Of a DNA stretch of 64,000 nucleotides, positions 1 to 44,850 are shown in pieces. The DNA is taken from assembly GCF_031755915.1 (NCBI RefSeq), contig NC_083379.1:445001-509000 (forward strand), read 5' to 3'. The position numbers and the translations under genes were made by a program. Each line of letters begins with the position of its first letter. Position 1 is the stretch's first letter. The notes below the pieces were generated by a model. The model was not told the DNA's origin. It searched no databases and saw only the letters and a program-made list of their open reading frames with translations. Source of the DNA: Ziziphus jujuba (lineage: Eukaryota; Streptophyta; Magnoliopsida; Rosales; Rhamnaceae).

Positions 1-13017
<13,017 letters not shown>

Positions 13018-13706
13018 TTTCGGTCCTCACCCAAAGATTGATGTTCACTACTGAAGGCACATCACAAAGCTAGTTAACTTTTTTAATATATAACCTCTGT
13101 GTGTCCGATAGAGGTTTGTGCTCCCTACGTGACAAAGCACAGCAGACGCTCTAACTATTCAAAAAGAATATGCAATGTCTGCAGAAAATAAATAAATAAC
13201 AACATTGAGGTGAAATCTAAAGTTAAGAACTAAACAAAATTTAAAAATTTGGTAGCAAGCTAACAGAGAGACCCACTTTTACTCTTTGGATTTGCAGTGC
13301 GAGGAAACAGAAGAAACAGAGGAAAAGGAAACAAGACATGGTTGGAATGAAAAATATCCAAAAACTCCCCGAACTATACTAGTTGTAGCTTGTCAAACCC
13401 CAGGAAAAAAAAAAAAAAAAAAAAAAAAAAAGAGTCAAAAAACTACTGGACCAAGAGCAGAACTGAAGCAAAAAAATTTGGAAGGCGTTGAAGTTTATAC
13501 AGCATTACTAAAAAAAAATTTGTAAAAAAAACTATCTGTCAATTGGATATGGCATAGACAACACCAATAAATATTTTATTGGAGATGCTTGCAGCTCTCT
13601 CCAAGCTGCCGTCGATGAAATATGGAAGAGAGCTCTGCACGGCACATCACTACAAAACTTCACATATATACATTGGTTGATGAATGATGATGGATAGATT
13701 ATTACA

Positions 13707-13742
<36 letters not shown>

Positions 13743-14466
13743 ACGGAGAAAAAGTTTATAAAAAAAAAAAAAGAAAGGACCAGAGAGAATCAGCCTACGT
13801 CACGGCTTACGAAAGGGCTCCCTTTACATGAAGAAGACGGCACGAACGACGAAAGACAAAAAAACTTTTAAAACACACTGCACCTATTAAATTAGTATCA
13901 ACATAATTGAGATTTGGAAAAGCGACCCGCTTTACAAGCTTCGGAGGTTATTTGGAAAAATACCATTTTTGGCGAGAGAGAGCGAGACAAATCATCATAT
14001 CTTTTACATTTTTGACAAATGGTGAATAGCAGAAGAACAATTTTTATAATAAATGCTGCTGGGGCAGCCTTTTTTTAGGGACAGCCCCCTCTAATTCTGT
14101 TTCCATGGGTTCTTCTGGGGTCTACATGCTATATTATTAAATATTATTTAATGCATTAATATTTTACTGGTTTTGTTGGGTATTGATGCTCGAATAATGT
14201 GTCCCCCGAAGATCATGGTGGGATAGGAACGAACCTACATGTTTGTATTCTGATTCTGCACACTGCTCACTCTCAGTAGCCTAGCCTCTATTACTACTAC
14301 TTCAAATGTGGAAAAACATCATGTGAATGGAATTGGTATTGGGAATTCAATTTAAAAATTGATCCAAAAATTATGGGGAGCTGGGTATGGCCATTTGTTT
14401 TTACTTTAAGATGATTTGTGCGGTTGTTGTGAACCTGAAATGACTGGTTGACATTTTTTGGTAGCA
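13018..14466 (-). promoter_or_regulatory. 5' flank of gene A
   Basis: About 1.45 kb between the gene A start codon and the copia insertion. It must hold the gene A leader and core promoter, but I could not place a transcription start. It contains an A27 run (13405-13431) and an AT dinucleotide tract (about 13710-13738). No convincing coding potential; short open frames here are low complexity. It shows no obvious similarity to the duplicated gene B promoter. Confidence 0.4.
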
Positions 14467-14471
14467 ATTAT
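14467..14471. repeat. Left target-site duplication of the copia element
   Basis: ATTAT directly precedes the 5' LTR and is repeated exactly at 21359-21363 after the 3' LTR, so this is one insertion event, not a recombinant of two elements. Confidence 0.9.
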
Positions 14472-14979
14472 TGTTGAATTAAATTAATATTTGTGGATTT
14501 GTCATAATCAATTATTCACTTACAGGGTCTATTTATGCCATTAATGGGACTGGCTTATTTTATTATTTTATAGTAGGGCCCTTGATCACACACTCTCTAT
14601 AAGACTCTAGTTGGCCCATTGGACTGGAGGACCAACTCTCTTTATAAACCCAATGACTTATCCATATTTTTCCTAGTATAATTATATTATCAAATTATTA
14701 TTATTTTATGTGTGTCAAAATTAATGGATAAGTCTGACTTGCAGAGACTATTTAAAGGTCTAGGGCAAGCAAACAAATATATGCCATACGGTATTTTGAT
14801 ATTAGGGTTTTCAGAGATCTGAGAGTGGTTGGAGAGTAGTGTGTCCATAGGCACTACTTTACATTTTTTTCTATTTTGCAGGATTAAAGATCTAATTTAT
14901 CAATGGCTGCGTTTGGAGGTTAGTAATTTATGATCTATGGAATTTATTATGCATATTTAGATCTATAAAATTTCTAACA
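14472..14979 (+). repeat. 5' LTR of the copia element
   Basis: Begins TGTTGAATTAAATT and ends TCTAACA, so it has TG...CA termini. A TATAAA at 14643-14648 and a TATTTAAAGG at about 14748 are candidate core promoter elements. An ATG at 14903-14905, followed by a GTTAGT donor at 14919, lies in the last 80 bases and is proposed to start Gag. Confidence 0.95.
14903..14918 (+). CDS. Proposed first coding exon of Gag, inside the 5' LTR
   Basis: ATGGCTGCGTTTGGAG encodes MAAFG plus the first base of the next codon and is followed by GTTAGT. Joined to the AG acceptor at 16314-16315, the split codon completes in exactly the Gag frame. The Gag frame itself has no ATG near its natural N-terminus; the open frame begins upstream at a TTG inside what looks like intron. 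Confidence 0.65.
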
Positions 14980-14981
14980 AT

Positions 14982-14993
14982 TGGTATCAGAGC
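14982..14993 (+). other. Primer-binding site (tRNA-iMet)
   Basis: TGGTATCAGAGC, two bases after the 5' LTR, is complementary to the 3' end of plant initiator tRNA-Met, the usual primer of copia elements. Confidence 0.92.
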
Positions 14994-15523
14994 ACATGGT
15001 TAATATGCATAGTAAATTTCTTTGGAGTTTATTGCAGTTAGCATGTGAATATTGATCTGTGTTTTTGCCATTATTATCAATGTTCTAGATATATATATAT
15101 ACTCATGGTCGGTTTTTTTGTTTGTTCTTAAAAAAAAAAAAAAATTTGTAAATATCGGGCTTGTTCAAAAAAAAAAAAAAAAAACTGGGTTTTCGGCCAT
15201 GAATTTCACATGCTAATTTTCTGGGTTTTGGACCAAATTGATTTGGGGAAAAGTTTCCCAAGAAAAAACGAAACAAACAGCATCAATTTTGACTAAAATT
15301 TGCTCGAATTTCTTGTGTTTCCATGGGTTTTTGTTTGTGTTTTGGCCGAAAATAAACCTAGCTTGGATGTTTATTTTGAGTTGTTTTTGAATCAAATTTG
15401 TTTGTGGGAAACGTTGCCCAAGGGAAGACCAAACTAACGCCGCCGGTATCGTCGGAAAAGGTGGCCGGAACGGTGAGTTTTGGCCGGGTAAGCATAGCGG
15501 GTCGCGTGACCCGTTTGGACTGG

Positions 15524-15547
15524 AACCGGGTCACCCGTGACCCGGTT
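15524..15547. repeat. GC-rich perfect palindrome in the copia leader
   Basis: An 11-base arm (AACCGGGTCAC) and its exact reverse complement are separated by CC. A weaker relative, GGGTC-GCGT-GACCC, lies just before it. In RNA this could form a stem near the packaging or translation-control region of the leader. Confidence 0.7.
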
Positions 15548-15593
15548 GGCTGAAGAAGATGAGAGAAACGACGTGTAGTTTTGGGGTTAGTGC

Positions 15594-15640
15594 TGACGTC
15601 ATCTGCTGACGTCAGCAAGACACGTCGTTTGCTGACGTCA
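15594..15640. promoter_or_regulatory. Three TGACGTCA bZIP-type palindromes
   Basis: TGACGTCA occurs at 15594-15601, 15607-15614 and 15633-15640, with ACGTG and ACACGTCG cores beside them. This octamer is a binding site for plant bZIP factors of the TGA class. Three copies in 47 bases, in an otherwise AT-rich leader, suggest an internal enhancer of the element; function is inferred. Confidence 0.55.
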
Positions 15641-16315
15641 GCAGGCCAAAAAAAAAACTTATTTATTTTTATTGATTTATTTTTGTTTATTTATTAATTA
15701 ATTTAGTGATTCAATTGTTCGATTTATTTATTTATTGTTTGTTTATTTGTTTAATTATCACATTCCAATTTTATTAAATTAAATTAAATATTTATGATTG
15801 GAAAATTGGATTGTGTGAGCTTACCCAAAGAGGCTCTGTGCCTAGTTGGTATAGTAGTGTGGGATTTTAGGTACTCACCTGTCGTGAGACTTATTTTATC
15901 TGCATTATGTGTACCAATGTAATATATATTGGCATAGTGGATGGGATGTTTTATATTTGCCTATTTCATGAAATTGCCAATATGTTATTTTTCTCCCACT
16001 TATTAACCAGGGTCTATACGGGTAATTAAGCTACCCTGTCGGTAGTTCTAGTTGCTTTGTATGACGCCTGGAATGGCAGTGGAAGTTAATTAAATGCCAT
16101 GTATTGCAGGTTCTGAGTTGCCCTGTCGGTGATTCAGTTCAATGCATTTGATTGTGGTTATTTGGTTGACTGTCCCTGGCCCGCGTAAGGGTATTTTTAG
16201 TGCTACAAAGATCCTAAGCGATATTTATGTTTGTGTTTTTGTGTTGAGGGGCTGGAAAATAGTAATTGAATTGTCTTAAATTTTTTAAATGTCTTGTTGT
16301 TTACTATTTTTACAG

Positions 16316-17235
16316 CTAGTAGCACCCCAAATCTTATGCCTATGACTGCCATGATGAAATTGGATGGGACAAATTATCAGAAATGGAAGAAAACCTTAGT
16401 TATGAATTTGACCTTCATGAAATTGGATTTGGCTTTGGAGATAGATTCACCAGAGATTCCAACTGATGAAAGTACTGTAGCAGCTAAGAAACTTTATGAG
16501 GATTGGAAGCACCCTAATAAGTGCTGTATGATGATGATGGAGAATTACATGGATGAGGCCATATATGCTAGTATTCCTAAAGTGGATACCGCAAAGAGAC
16601 TTCTTGAGGAGATAGGAAAGAAGTTTATCAAGTTTGATATGAATGAGAAGCATTATTATTTGGACCTATTGAACAATACCAAGTATGATGGTATTAAAGG
16701 AGTAAGGGACCATATTATGCTACTTTCTTCTTATTATAATAAGCTGAAGGATCTTAAGATGGACATTGGAGAGGAGTTCTTGACCTATTCTATAATGAGG
16801 AGTCTTCCATCCCAGTTTGATAATATCAGGTCGAGTTTGAATACTAAGAAAGAAGGTTGTAGTTTGGAGGAATTGACTACTATCCTTGTCAAGGAAGAGG
16901 ATGATATTAAATTAAGTAAGTCTAGGTCTGTTGCTATGGTTTCACATCAGGTAGATAAGTCCAAGAAGTTTTTCCAAAAGAAGGGACAAGGATTCAAGCC
17001 AGGACAAGGTTTCAAGCCTGGACAGGGATTTAACCCCAATAGGAAGCAGTTTTCTGGTATGAAGCCTAAAGGGCCGAGGGATGGTGGTTTTCAGATTAGA
17101 GAAAGGAAAGAGTACTTCAATGGAAGGTGTGGATACTGCAATAAAGTTGGGCACAAGAAGATAGACTGTTGGACCTTAAAGGGAAAGCAAGAGAAGAAAG
17201 GGGATGATAAGCCGAAGGGGCCCTACCAATCTTGA
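16316..17235 (+). CDS. gag: Copia Gag (capsid and zinc knuckle), main exon
   Basis: Gag of the UBN2 type: MMKLDGTNYQKWKKTLVM at the N-terminus, then a helical capsid region, a basic linker with three copies of a GQGFKPG-like repeat (residues about 235-255), and one CCHC knuckle (CGYCNKVGHKKIDC) for RNA binding. Counted from 16316; the leading bases complete a codon split by the proposed intron. The frame ends at 17235, soon after the knuckle, because a deletion has joined Gag to out-of-frame protease sequence. Confidence 0.88.
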
Positions 17236-20200
17236 GCAGCATGTTTATATGGGAGATAGCTCAAGAGTGAAGGTGGACATTGTGGGAACAATCAAGTTGA
17301 AGCTTTCCATTGGATATGCTTTGGAGTTGCAAGAAGTTTCTTATGTACCTTCAATAAGAAGAAACTTGTTATCTATTTCTGTTTTGGATAGTCAAGGTTA
17401 TAGTTTTTTGTTTGGAAATAACAAAGTTGAATTATTTAAGGATGGCAAAGTTATTGGTTTTGGAACTTTATGTGACAATTTATATAAGCTTGATTTATTT
17501 AATAATAGTCTCAATTTCTCTATTAATTCTATTGTTGCTTCTAAACGCCCAAGAGTTAATGACAATTCCTCAATGTTATGGCATAAACGTTTGGGACATA
17601 TTTCGAGGCATAGGATGGAAAGGTTAGTGAAGGATGGGATACTTCCTAATCTTGATTTCTCTGATCTGTTGACTTGTGTTGAATGTGTGAAAGGGAAGTT
17701 AACTGCCAAGGTAAGAAAGGATAAGTTAGCTAGGTGTGGAGATGTTTTGGAGTTAATCCACACTGACATATGTGGACCTTTTACACCAATTGCTTTGGGT
17801 GGTTATAGATATTTTATTACCTTCATTGACGATTACTCTCGTTATGGACATGTTGAGCTTATTCGTGAGAAGTCAGATTCTTTAGTTGCCTTTAAAGAGT
17901 TTAAGGTAAAGATGGAGCTTCAAAAGAATAAGAAAATAAAAGCTGTAAGGTCTGATAGAGGTGGTGAGTTTTATGGTAGGTATGATGAAACTGGAAGGAA
18001 CCCAGGGCCTTTCGCTATTTATTTGCGTGAGTGTGGCATAGATGCACAATATACGATGCCTGGTACACCTCAGCAAAATGGCATAGCTGAGAGAAGGAAT
18101 AGAACTTTGTTGGATATGGTGCGGTCTATGTTGGCAAATTCTAGGTTGCCAGATTATTTGTGAGGAGAGGCTTTAAGGACGGCAGCTTATATTTTGAATC
18201 AAGTTCCAAGTAAGTCCGTTCCTAAGACACCTTTTGAGTTGTGGTCAGGAAGAAAGCCTAATTTGCATCATTTTCGAATATGGGGTTGCAAAGCTGAAGT
18301 AAGGATTTATAATCCCCAAATTAAGAAGTTGGATCCTAAAACCATTAGTGGATATTTTGTTGGCTATTGTATAGGATCTAGGGGTTCAAGATTCTTTTGT
18401 CTTTCTCACACCACTAGGATCGTGGAATCAGACAGGGCCATTTATTTTGAAGATGATTTTGGGTTTGGTGATAGTAATGGTCCAAAGGATTCTCAATTTA
18501 GAGAAAAAAGTGTTTTCATTTCCAGTATAGTTGTTCCTGATAGAGATATTGTTGATCCAGTAGTTGATGAACCAGTAGTTGGTCAGAATGAACTTGTTGT
18601 TGAAGAGTAGGATAGTCCAGCTATTGCAGATGCTGATGTACCTTTGAGGAGGTCACAAAGGACTAGGAGATCAGCTATTCCTGATGACTATGAGGTTTAC
18701 TTGCAGGAGCATGAGTTTGACATAAGTGATGATTCAGATCCAGTCATTTATGAGGAAGCCATAAGCAGTTCAAATTCAAATTTTTGGTTGGATGCAATGG
18801 AAGATGAAATGAAATCCATGGAGTCAAATGGAGTATGGGATTTGGTTGAGTTACCAGAGGGTAGCAAGCCTATTGGGTGCAAATGGGTCTTTAAGACTAA
18901 AAAGGACTCCAATGGTCAAGTGGAGAGGTATAAGGCTAGACTTGTAGCTAAAGGGTTTAGCCAGAAGGAAGGAATTGATTATACAGAGACTTTTTCTCCC
19001 GTATCCACAAAGGATTCTTTTAGAATCATTATGGCGATTGTGGCGCATTATGACCTGGAGTTGCATCAGATGGATGTCAGAATTGCTTTTCTGAATGGTG
19101 ATTTATATGAGGATGTATATATGGTTCAACCAGTTGGTTTCCAACAAACGGGGAATGGTAATTTGGTTTGTAAGCTTAAGAAATCTATTTATGGTCTTAA
19201 GCAAGCTTCAAGACAATGGTATCTTAAGTTTGATGAGGTTGTCATCCAAAATGGCTTTAAGGAGAATGTTGTTGATAGATGCATATATATGAAGGTCAGT
19301 GGGAGCAGTTTTATATTTCTGGTGTTGTATGTTGATGACATACTTTTGGCTACTAATGACACTGACCTATTAGCTGAGACAAAGCAGATGTTGTGTAACC
19401 ATTTTGATATGAAAGATCTTGGTGAGGCTTCTTTTGTTTTGGGCATCAAGATTGTTCGAGATAGGACTAATTATGTAGTGCAATTGTCTCAGAGAGCTTA
19501 TATTGATAGAATTCTTAAGAGATTTGATATGCATAATTGTTCTCCTGGAAGTGTACCGGTTACGAAAGGTGAAAAGTTTTCTAAAGATCAGTGTCCCAAG
19601 AATGATAGAGAAAGGATGACAATGAAGAATGTTCGCTATTCTTCAGCAGTAGGTAGTTTGATGTATGCTCAAGTATGTACACGGCCTGATATAGCCTTTG
19701 CTGTGGGTGTGCTTGGTAGATTTATGAGCAATTCTGGTCCTATTCATTACCAAGCAGTTAAGAAGGTCTTTAGGTATCTTCAGGGTACTAAAGATCATAT
19801 GTTGACATATCGTCGCACCAACTCTCTTGAAGTAGTGGGTTATAGTGATGCAGACTATAAAGGTTGTGTGGATGATAAGAAATCTACCACTGGTTATATA
19901 TTTATCATGGCAGGAGGTGCTGTGTCTTGGCGGAGTGCCAAGCAGTCAGTGACAGCATCCTCGACTATGGAGGCAGAATATGTGGCGTGTTATGAGGCTA
20001 CCCGTCATGCAGTTTGGCTAAGGAATTTTATCCGTGATTTAGGAGTGGTTGACTCCATTGAGAGGCCTATTATGATGTATTGTGATAATACTGCAGCGGT
20101 GTCTTTCTCCAATAATTTAAAAGGTACTCCTGGTGCGAAGTACATTGATGTGAAATATTTTGTGGTAAAGGAGAAAGTTGAAGAGGGCATCATTACTGTT

Positions 20201-20305
20201 GTTCACACGCCGACTTATAGCATGGTGGCAGATCCACTGACCAAGGCTTTACCGGTAGGCATATTTGAGGAGCATGTGTCCCGTATGGGATTGTTAGGCA
20301 GTTGA
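17236..20305 (+). pseudogene. pol: Copia Pol remnant: protease C-terminus, integrase, RT, RNase H
   Basis: All in one frame, shifted relative to Gag. Order: protease C-terminal part (VYMGDSSRVK, without the catalytic Asp-Ser-Gly), integrase zinc finger (HKRLGH at about 17581 and CVEC at about 17675), catalytic core with HTD at about 17760, SDRGGEF at about 17950 and AERRNRT at about 18090, reverse transcriptase with YVDD at 19328-19339, RNase H with GYSDADY and SSTMEAEYVA. Interruptions: TGA at 18161-18163, where relatives have Trp, and TAG at 18608-18610 in the integrase C-terminal region. Apart from these the domains read well, so decay is recent. Confidence 0.92.
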
Positions 20306-20518
20306 GACTGCTGTGGGTCAGTGGGAGGTTGTTATGTTTTCTGTAGTAATATCCATGTTGAGAATTATTTATTTCTTTGAATATTTTAATACATTGATGT
20401 ATGTGGATCATTATTTATTTATGAGATGATTTATTACACATATTATTGCTCCTTATATTTACATGCCTGTTAAGACTATTAGTCTATGTATATGTGTATG
20501 TTGATCCACAGGTGCCAT

Positions 20519-20816
20519 GGTGAATCCCTACTACCTAGTTTGGGTATATTGTTCTATCCTGTCGATACGCAATGTGCTTGAATGAAATGGTTTTGTGTGT
20601 TGGGGGATTGCACATGGTTAGGTAAATCTCTACTACCTAGACTGAGGTTATGGCATGCAAAGTACTCGGTTGAAATGGTATAATGTTTTGGGAGATTTAC
20701 TGAGAGAATCTCTACTGCCTAGTCTACTATATTGTTGTGCCCTATCGGTATACTATATATTTGGATGAAATGGCATTATGGTTTGGGAGATTCTATAGTA
20801 AGTGAGTTTGGATTTT
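20519..20816 (+). repeat. Three degenerate tandem repeats of about 95 bp before the 3' LTR
   Basis: Each unit contains an AATCYCTACTRCCTAG-like block, then a CCTRTCGRTAY-like block, then GAAATGG and TTTTGGGAGATT. Units begin near 20519, 20617 and 20701. Related CCCTGTCGGT motifs occur in the leader at about 16034 and 16121. The function is unknown. Confidence 0.6.
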
Positions 20817-20840
20817 ATATGATGATGATTATGCAGTCCA

Positions 20841-20850
20841 AGTGGGAGAA
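20841..20850 (+). other. Polypurine tract
   Basis: AGTGGGAGAA immediately before the TG of the 3' LTR; the standard plus-strand primer of plant copia elements. Confidence 0.9.
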
Positions 20851-21358
20851 TGTTGAATTAAATTAATATTTGTGGACTTGGCATAATCAATTACTCACTT
20901 ACATGGCCTATTTATGCCATTAATGGGACTGGCTTATTTTATTATTTTGTAGTAGGGCCCTTGATCACACACTCTCTATAAGACTCTAGTTGGCCTATTG
21001 GACTGGAGGACCAACTCTCTTTATAAACCCAATAACTTATCCATATTTTTCCTAGTATAATTATATTATCAAATTATTATTATTTTATGTGTGTCAAAAT
21101 TAATGGATAAGTCTGACTTGCAGAGACTATTTAAAGGTCTAGGGCAAGCAAACAAATATATGCCATACGGTATTTTGATATTAGGGTTTTCAGAGATCTG
21201 AGAGTGGTTGGAGAGTAGTGTGTCCATAGGCACTACTTTACATTGTTTTCTATTTTGCAGGATTAAAGATCTAATTTATCAATGGCTGCATTTGAAGGTT
21301 AGTAATTTATGATCTATGGAATTTATTATGCATATTTAGATCTATAAAATTTTTAACA
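20851..21358 (+). repeat. 3' LTR of the copia element
   Basis: 508 bases, the same length as the 5' LTR, with about 12 substitutions and no indels. It retains the ATG (21282-21284) and the GTTAGT donor, so transcripts starting in this LTR could splice into downstream plus-strand sequence. Confidence 0.95.
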
Positions 21359-21363
21359 ATTAT

Positions 21364-22244
21364 AAGATGATAGTACGGCTTACTAGGTTTGAACGGCCTC
21401 TTCATGATATAAATAATTTATAGCTGAATTTGTCATATTTATTCACCCTCATGCATAGATCCCACAAGCAAGATTAAAGATCTGTTTACTTTAAAACAGT
21501 TTTTTTTTTTTTTCAAAAACAATTTTAAAAAATAAAATTTAGAAAAAAAATTAAAAATGATGTTTTTTAATTTAAAAACTGTTTTCAAATGGTACTGAAC
21601 AAACAACTTTGTTTTTATAAAATAAATTACAAAAAATTTATTTTTTATTTTTAAAATAATGTTTTGAAAAACATGATCAAACTAAGTTTTCTCCTTTCTA
21701 TTTTTTTTTTTAAATTTTTTATTTTTATACATCTTCATGCAATATTATTTAAGCCTATATGTCTCAAACAAAAAAATCAAAATCATTTTAGAGAAAAGAA
21801 GTTAAAAAAACAGTAAGTGACTAAAATTTACAAAAAAACAAGCTGCACGATCCAAAGAATTTTATGGTCAGATCAGGTTAAAAGAACAAGCTGTGCTTAG
21901 TCATCTTTGTTTTTTTTTTTCATTTTTTTGGTAGCAGAAAATATCTGAATTAGTTATCTAGCCGCAAAAACAAACTATGATGATTTTACATACATAGGCA
22001 AAGGCAATATACGCATTTGTGCTCCAAAACAAAAGAAAGATATACTACTGAAATGGCTTCACCACTTGCATGCTAGATGTACAATCTAGTCAATTCCGAA
22101 AAACCACAACTATCAAATCAGTATGCTTATCCTATTCCATGGATTGGGTAATCCATAAATATACCATCTACTTCATATTTTCTAGTAGGGCGAATGCATG
22201 TGCTCTTGCTTATAATGTTTATGGAACATCATGTTAGGCAAGGC
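21364..22244. other. AT-rich intergenic DNA between the copia element and gene B
   Basis: Nothing coding recognised. It has many A and T runs (for example around 21500-21720) and no tRNA-like or LTR-like structure. It probably joins the old gene A promoter side to the gene B 3' flank. Confidence 0.5.
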
Positions 22245-22535
22245 TAAATGCATGACAATTAGAGCACATAATTCCTTCATTCTTACGCTACCTAATTCCA
22301 AAAATTCTTTCCTGCTCGAAAATTAACAGTATTATTTTAAAGTGATCTAAAATTAACATGACATCCTAAAAATTAACACAACTGTCGGGTTCCAAAACCG
22401 TGCAGATTGCATAGACCAGAAGTAGCTCGTCGGAAGCGCTACGATCACAGTAACATCCAAAGACCATGAAGAAATTCCAAAGAAGAACTTTATCAGTTGC
22501 CCATGAAATGCCTTTTCGCCACATCAGACTTTGAT

Positions 22536-43627
<21,092 letters not shown>

Positions 43628-44850
43628 TTTTCCTGATCACTACTACTAGTCTACAGAATTCTTCACTTAAAAGCACATAATTCCCACAACTTGTCCCAAA
43701 AGACTCGTCCTTCACGTTTCAGCTCAAGGATGAGACCAAGTCTCCATTCCTAATCCTGCAATATGATCATCAATCTAATAAGAAAAAAGGACAATATCAT
43801 CCAGTCAACTAAGACCCAATACATGAAGTTGCGATTGTAAGGCGGTTTTTCTAAGTTTTCATCCAATATTATTAACTTATTTTCAATGGCTTTTTCAGCA
43901 AGTAAACTATTAAGATAAACAAAAATTCCTTCAGTTTAAACCGAAAAGGCAATCATTAGAAAGAAAAGAAAGAACAGACTCGAACGTTCAAGCTGCAAAG
44001 AACGAAATACTGAAAACACATCTTCTATATACGATTGAACTATTTTCTAAAAGCTTATGAATAATTAAACACATTAATTTAAAAATAAAAAAAAAAGTCA
44101 AACTTTTTACGAGAAGTAAAAACCAATGCATTAGTCTAAGCTGAGATGCACAAGTTTCTAATTTGTTCTGTTCCCAGAAATCAAAAATCCAAAGCTTAGC
44201 ATTCAAATCTCTATTTTCACACCAACCAAACAGAGCTCCGGCTTCAAATTACAAAATAATAATACAACTCAAATATATTTATTTTTTTAAAAAAATTAAC
44301 AAGAGAAAAAAAAATTAATAATAATAAAAATTTGACAAAAATAGAAGTGATAACCATACACACAAGGCTTTGTTCTCTCACTCGAACGTAAACAAAATAT
44401 CCATCCATAAGGTTGCAAAATAATCCCCGATTTCTCGGATAGATAGTACTACCCAAAAAAAAAAAAAAAGTCTTGGAATTTCTGGTACTGAAAAGTGGAC
44501 CCAAAAAAAAAAAACAAAATCTTTTTTGTTGCAAATTTATTTATAGCGAGAAAACGTACAATAGAGAGTAAAAAATCGGCGCCTGCTTTTTCCGTTAGTC
44601 CGAGGGAAAAGAAGAAAAAGAAAGCAGTGGAATTCGGAAGGAGGAGAAATCAGAGACGAAGGTTGTCATTGACAGAGACAGAGACAGATAGAGTCGGAGT
44701 TTGGAGTGGGAGCATCAGAGCATTACGGCGTACGACAATAAGAAAATGTTACAAAATGGACCCCTCTTTTTGGTTTTGGGGGATTTCGTGGGGTATGCGT
44801 TTACTTTTCTCCACCAATCACCAATCTCACTCGATTTGTATCCTGTTGCC
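43628..44850 (-). promoter_or_regulatory. Putative promoter and leader of gene B
   Basis: A TATAAATA lies at 44538-44545 on the minus strand, about 910 bases before the start codon. If it is used, the leader is long or contains an intron; an acceptor-like TTGCAG at 43756-43761 would leave a non-coding exon of about 128 bases before the ATG. The stretch 44291-44846 is duplicated at 47662-48310. The open frame seen on the plus strand here is basic and low in complexity and is not considered a gene. Confidence 0.5.

Larger units (their letters stand above)
14919..16315 (+). other. Proposed leader intron of the copia element
   Basis: 1397 bases from GTTAGT to a pyrimidine-rich TATTTTTACAG. It spans the end of the 5' LTR, the primer-binding site and nearly the whole leader. 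Spliced RNA could be translated but not reverse-transcribed; unspliced RNA would be the genome. Inferred from splice signals and frame only. The leader has no long open frame with coding character. Confidence 0.6.
14472..21358 (+). mobile_element. Complete Ty1/copia LTR retrotransposon, 6887 bp, coding region defective
   Basis: Structure in order: 508-bp 5' LTR, tRNA-iMet primer-binding site, about 1.3-kb leader, gag, protease remnant, integrase, reverse transcriptase, RNase H, a repeat-containing 3' untranslated region, polypurine tract, 508-bp 3' LTR. Integrase before RT defines the copia order. A perfect 5-bp target duplication flanks it. By hand count the two LTRs differ at about 12 of 508 positions (2.4 percent), which implies insertion on the order of a million years ago under commonly used plant rates. 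It cannot be autonomous: the protease catalytic region is missing and pol has two in-frame stops. It lies about 1.45 kb upstream of gene A, in the opposite orientation to the genes. Confidence 0.95.

Noticed and set aside
16294..16315. Upstream in-frame extension of Gag (reads LLFTIFT)
   Set aside because: It starts at a TTG, not an ATG, and overlaps a typical pyrimidine-rich splice acceptor, so it is better read as intron end.
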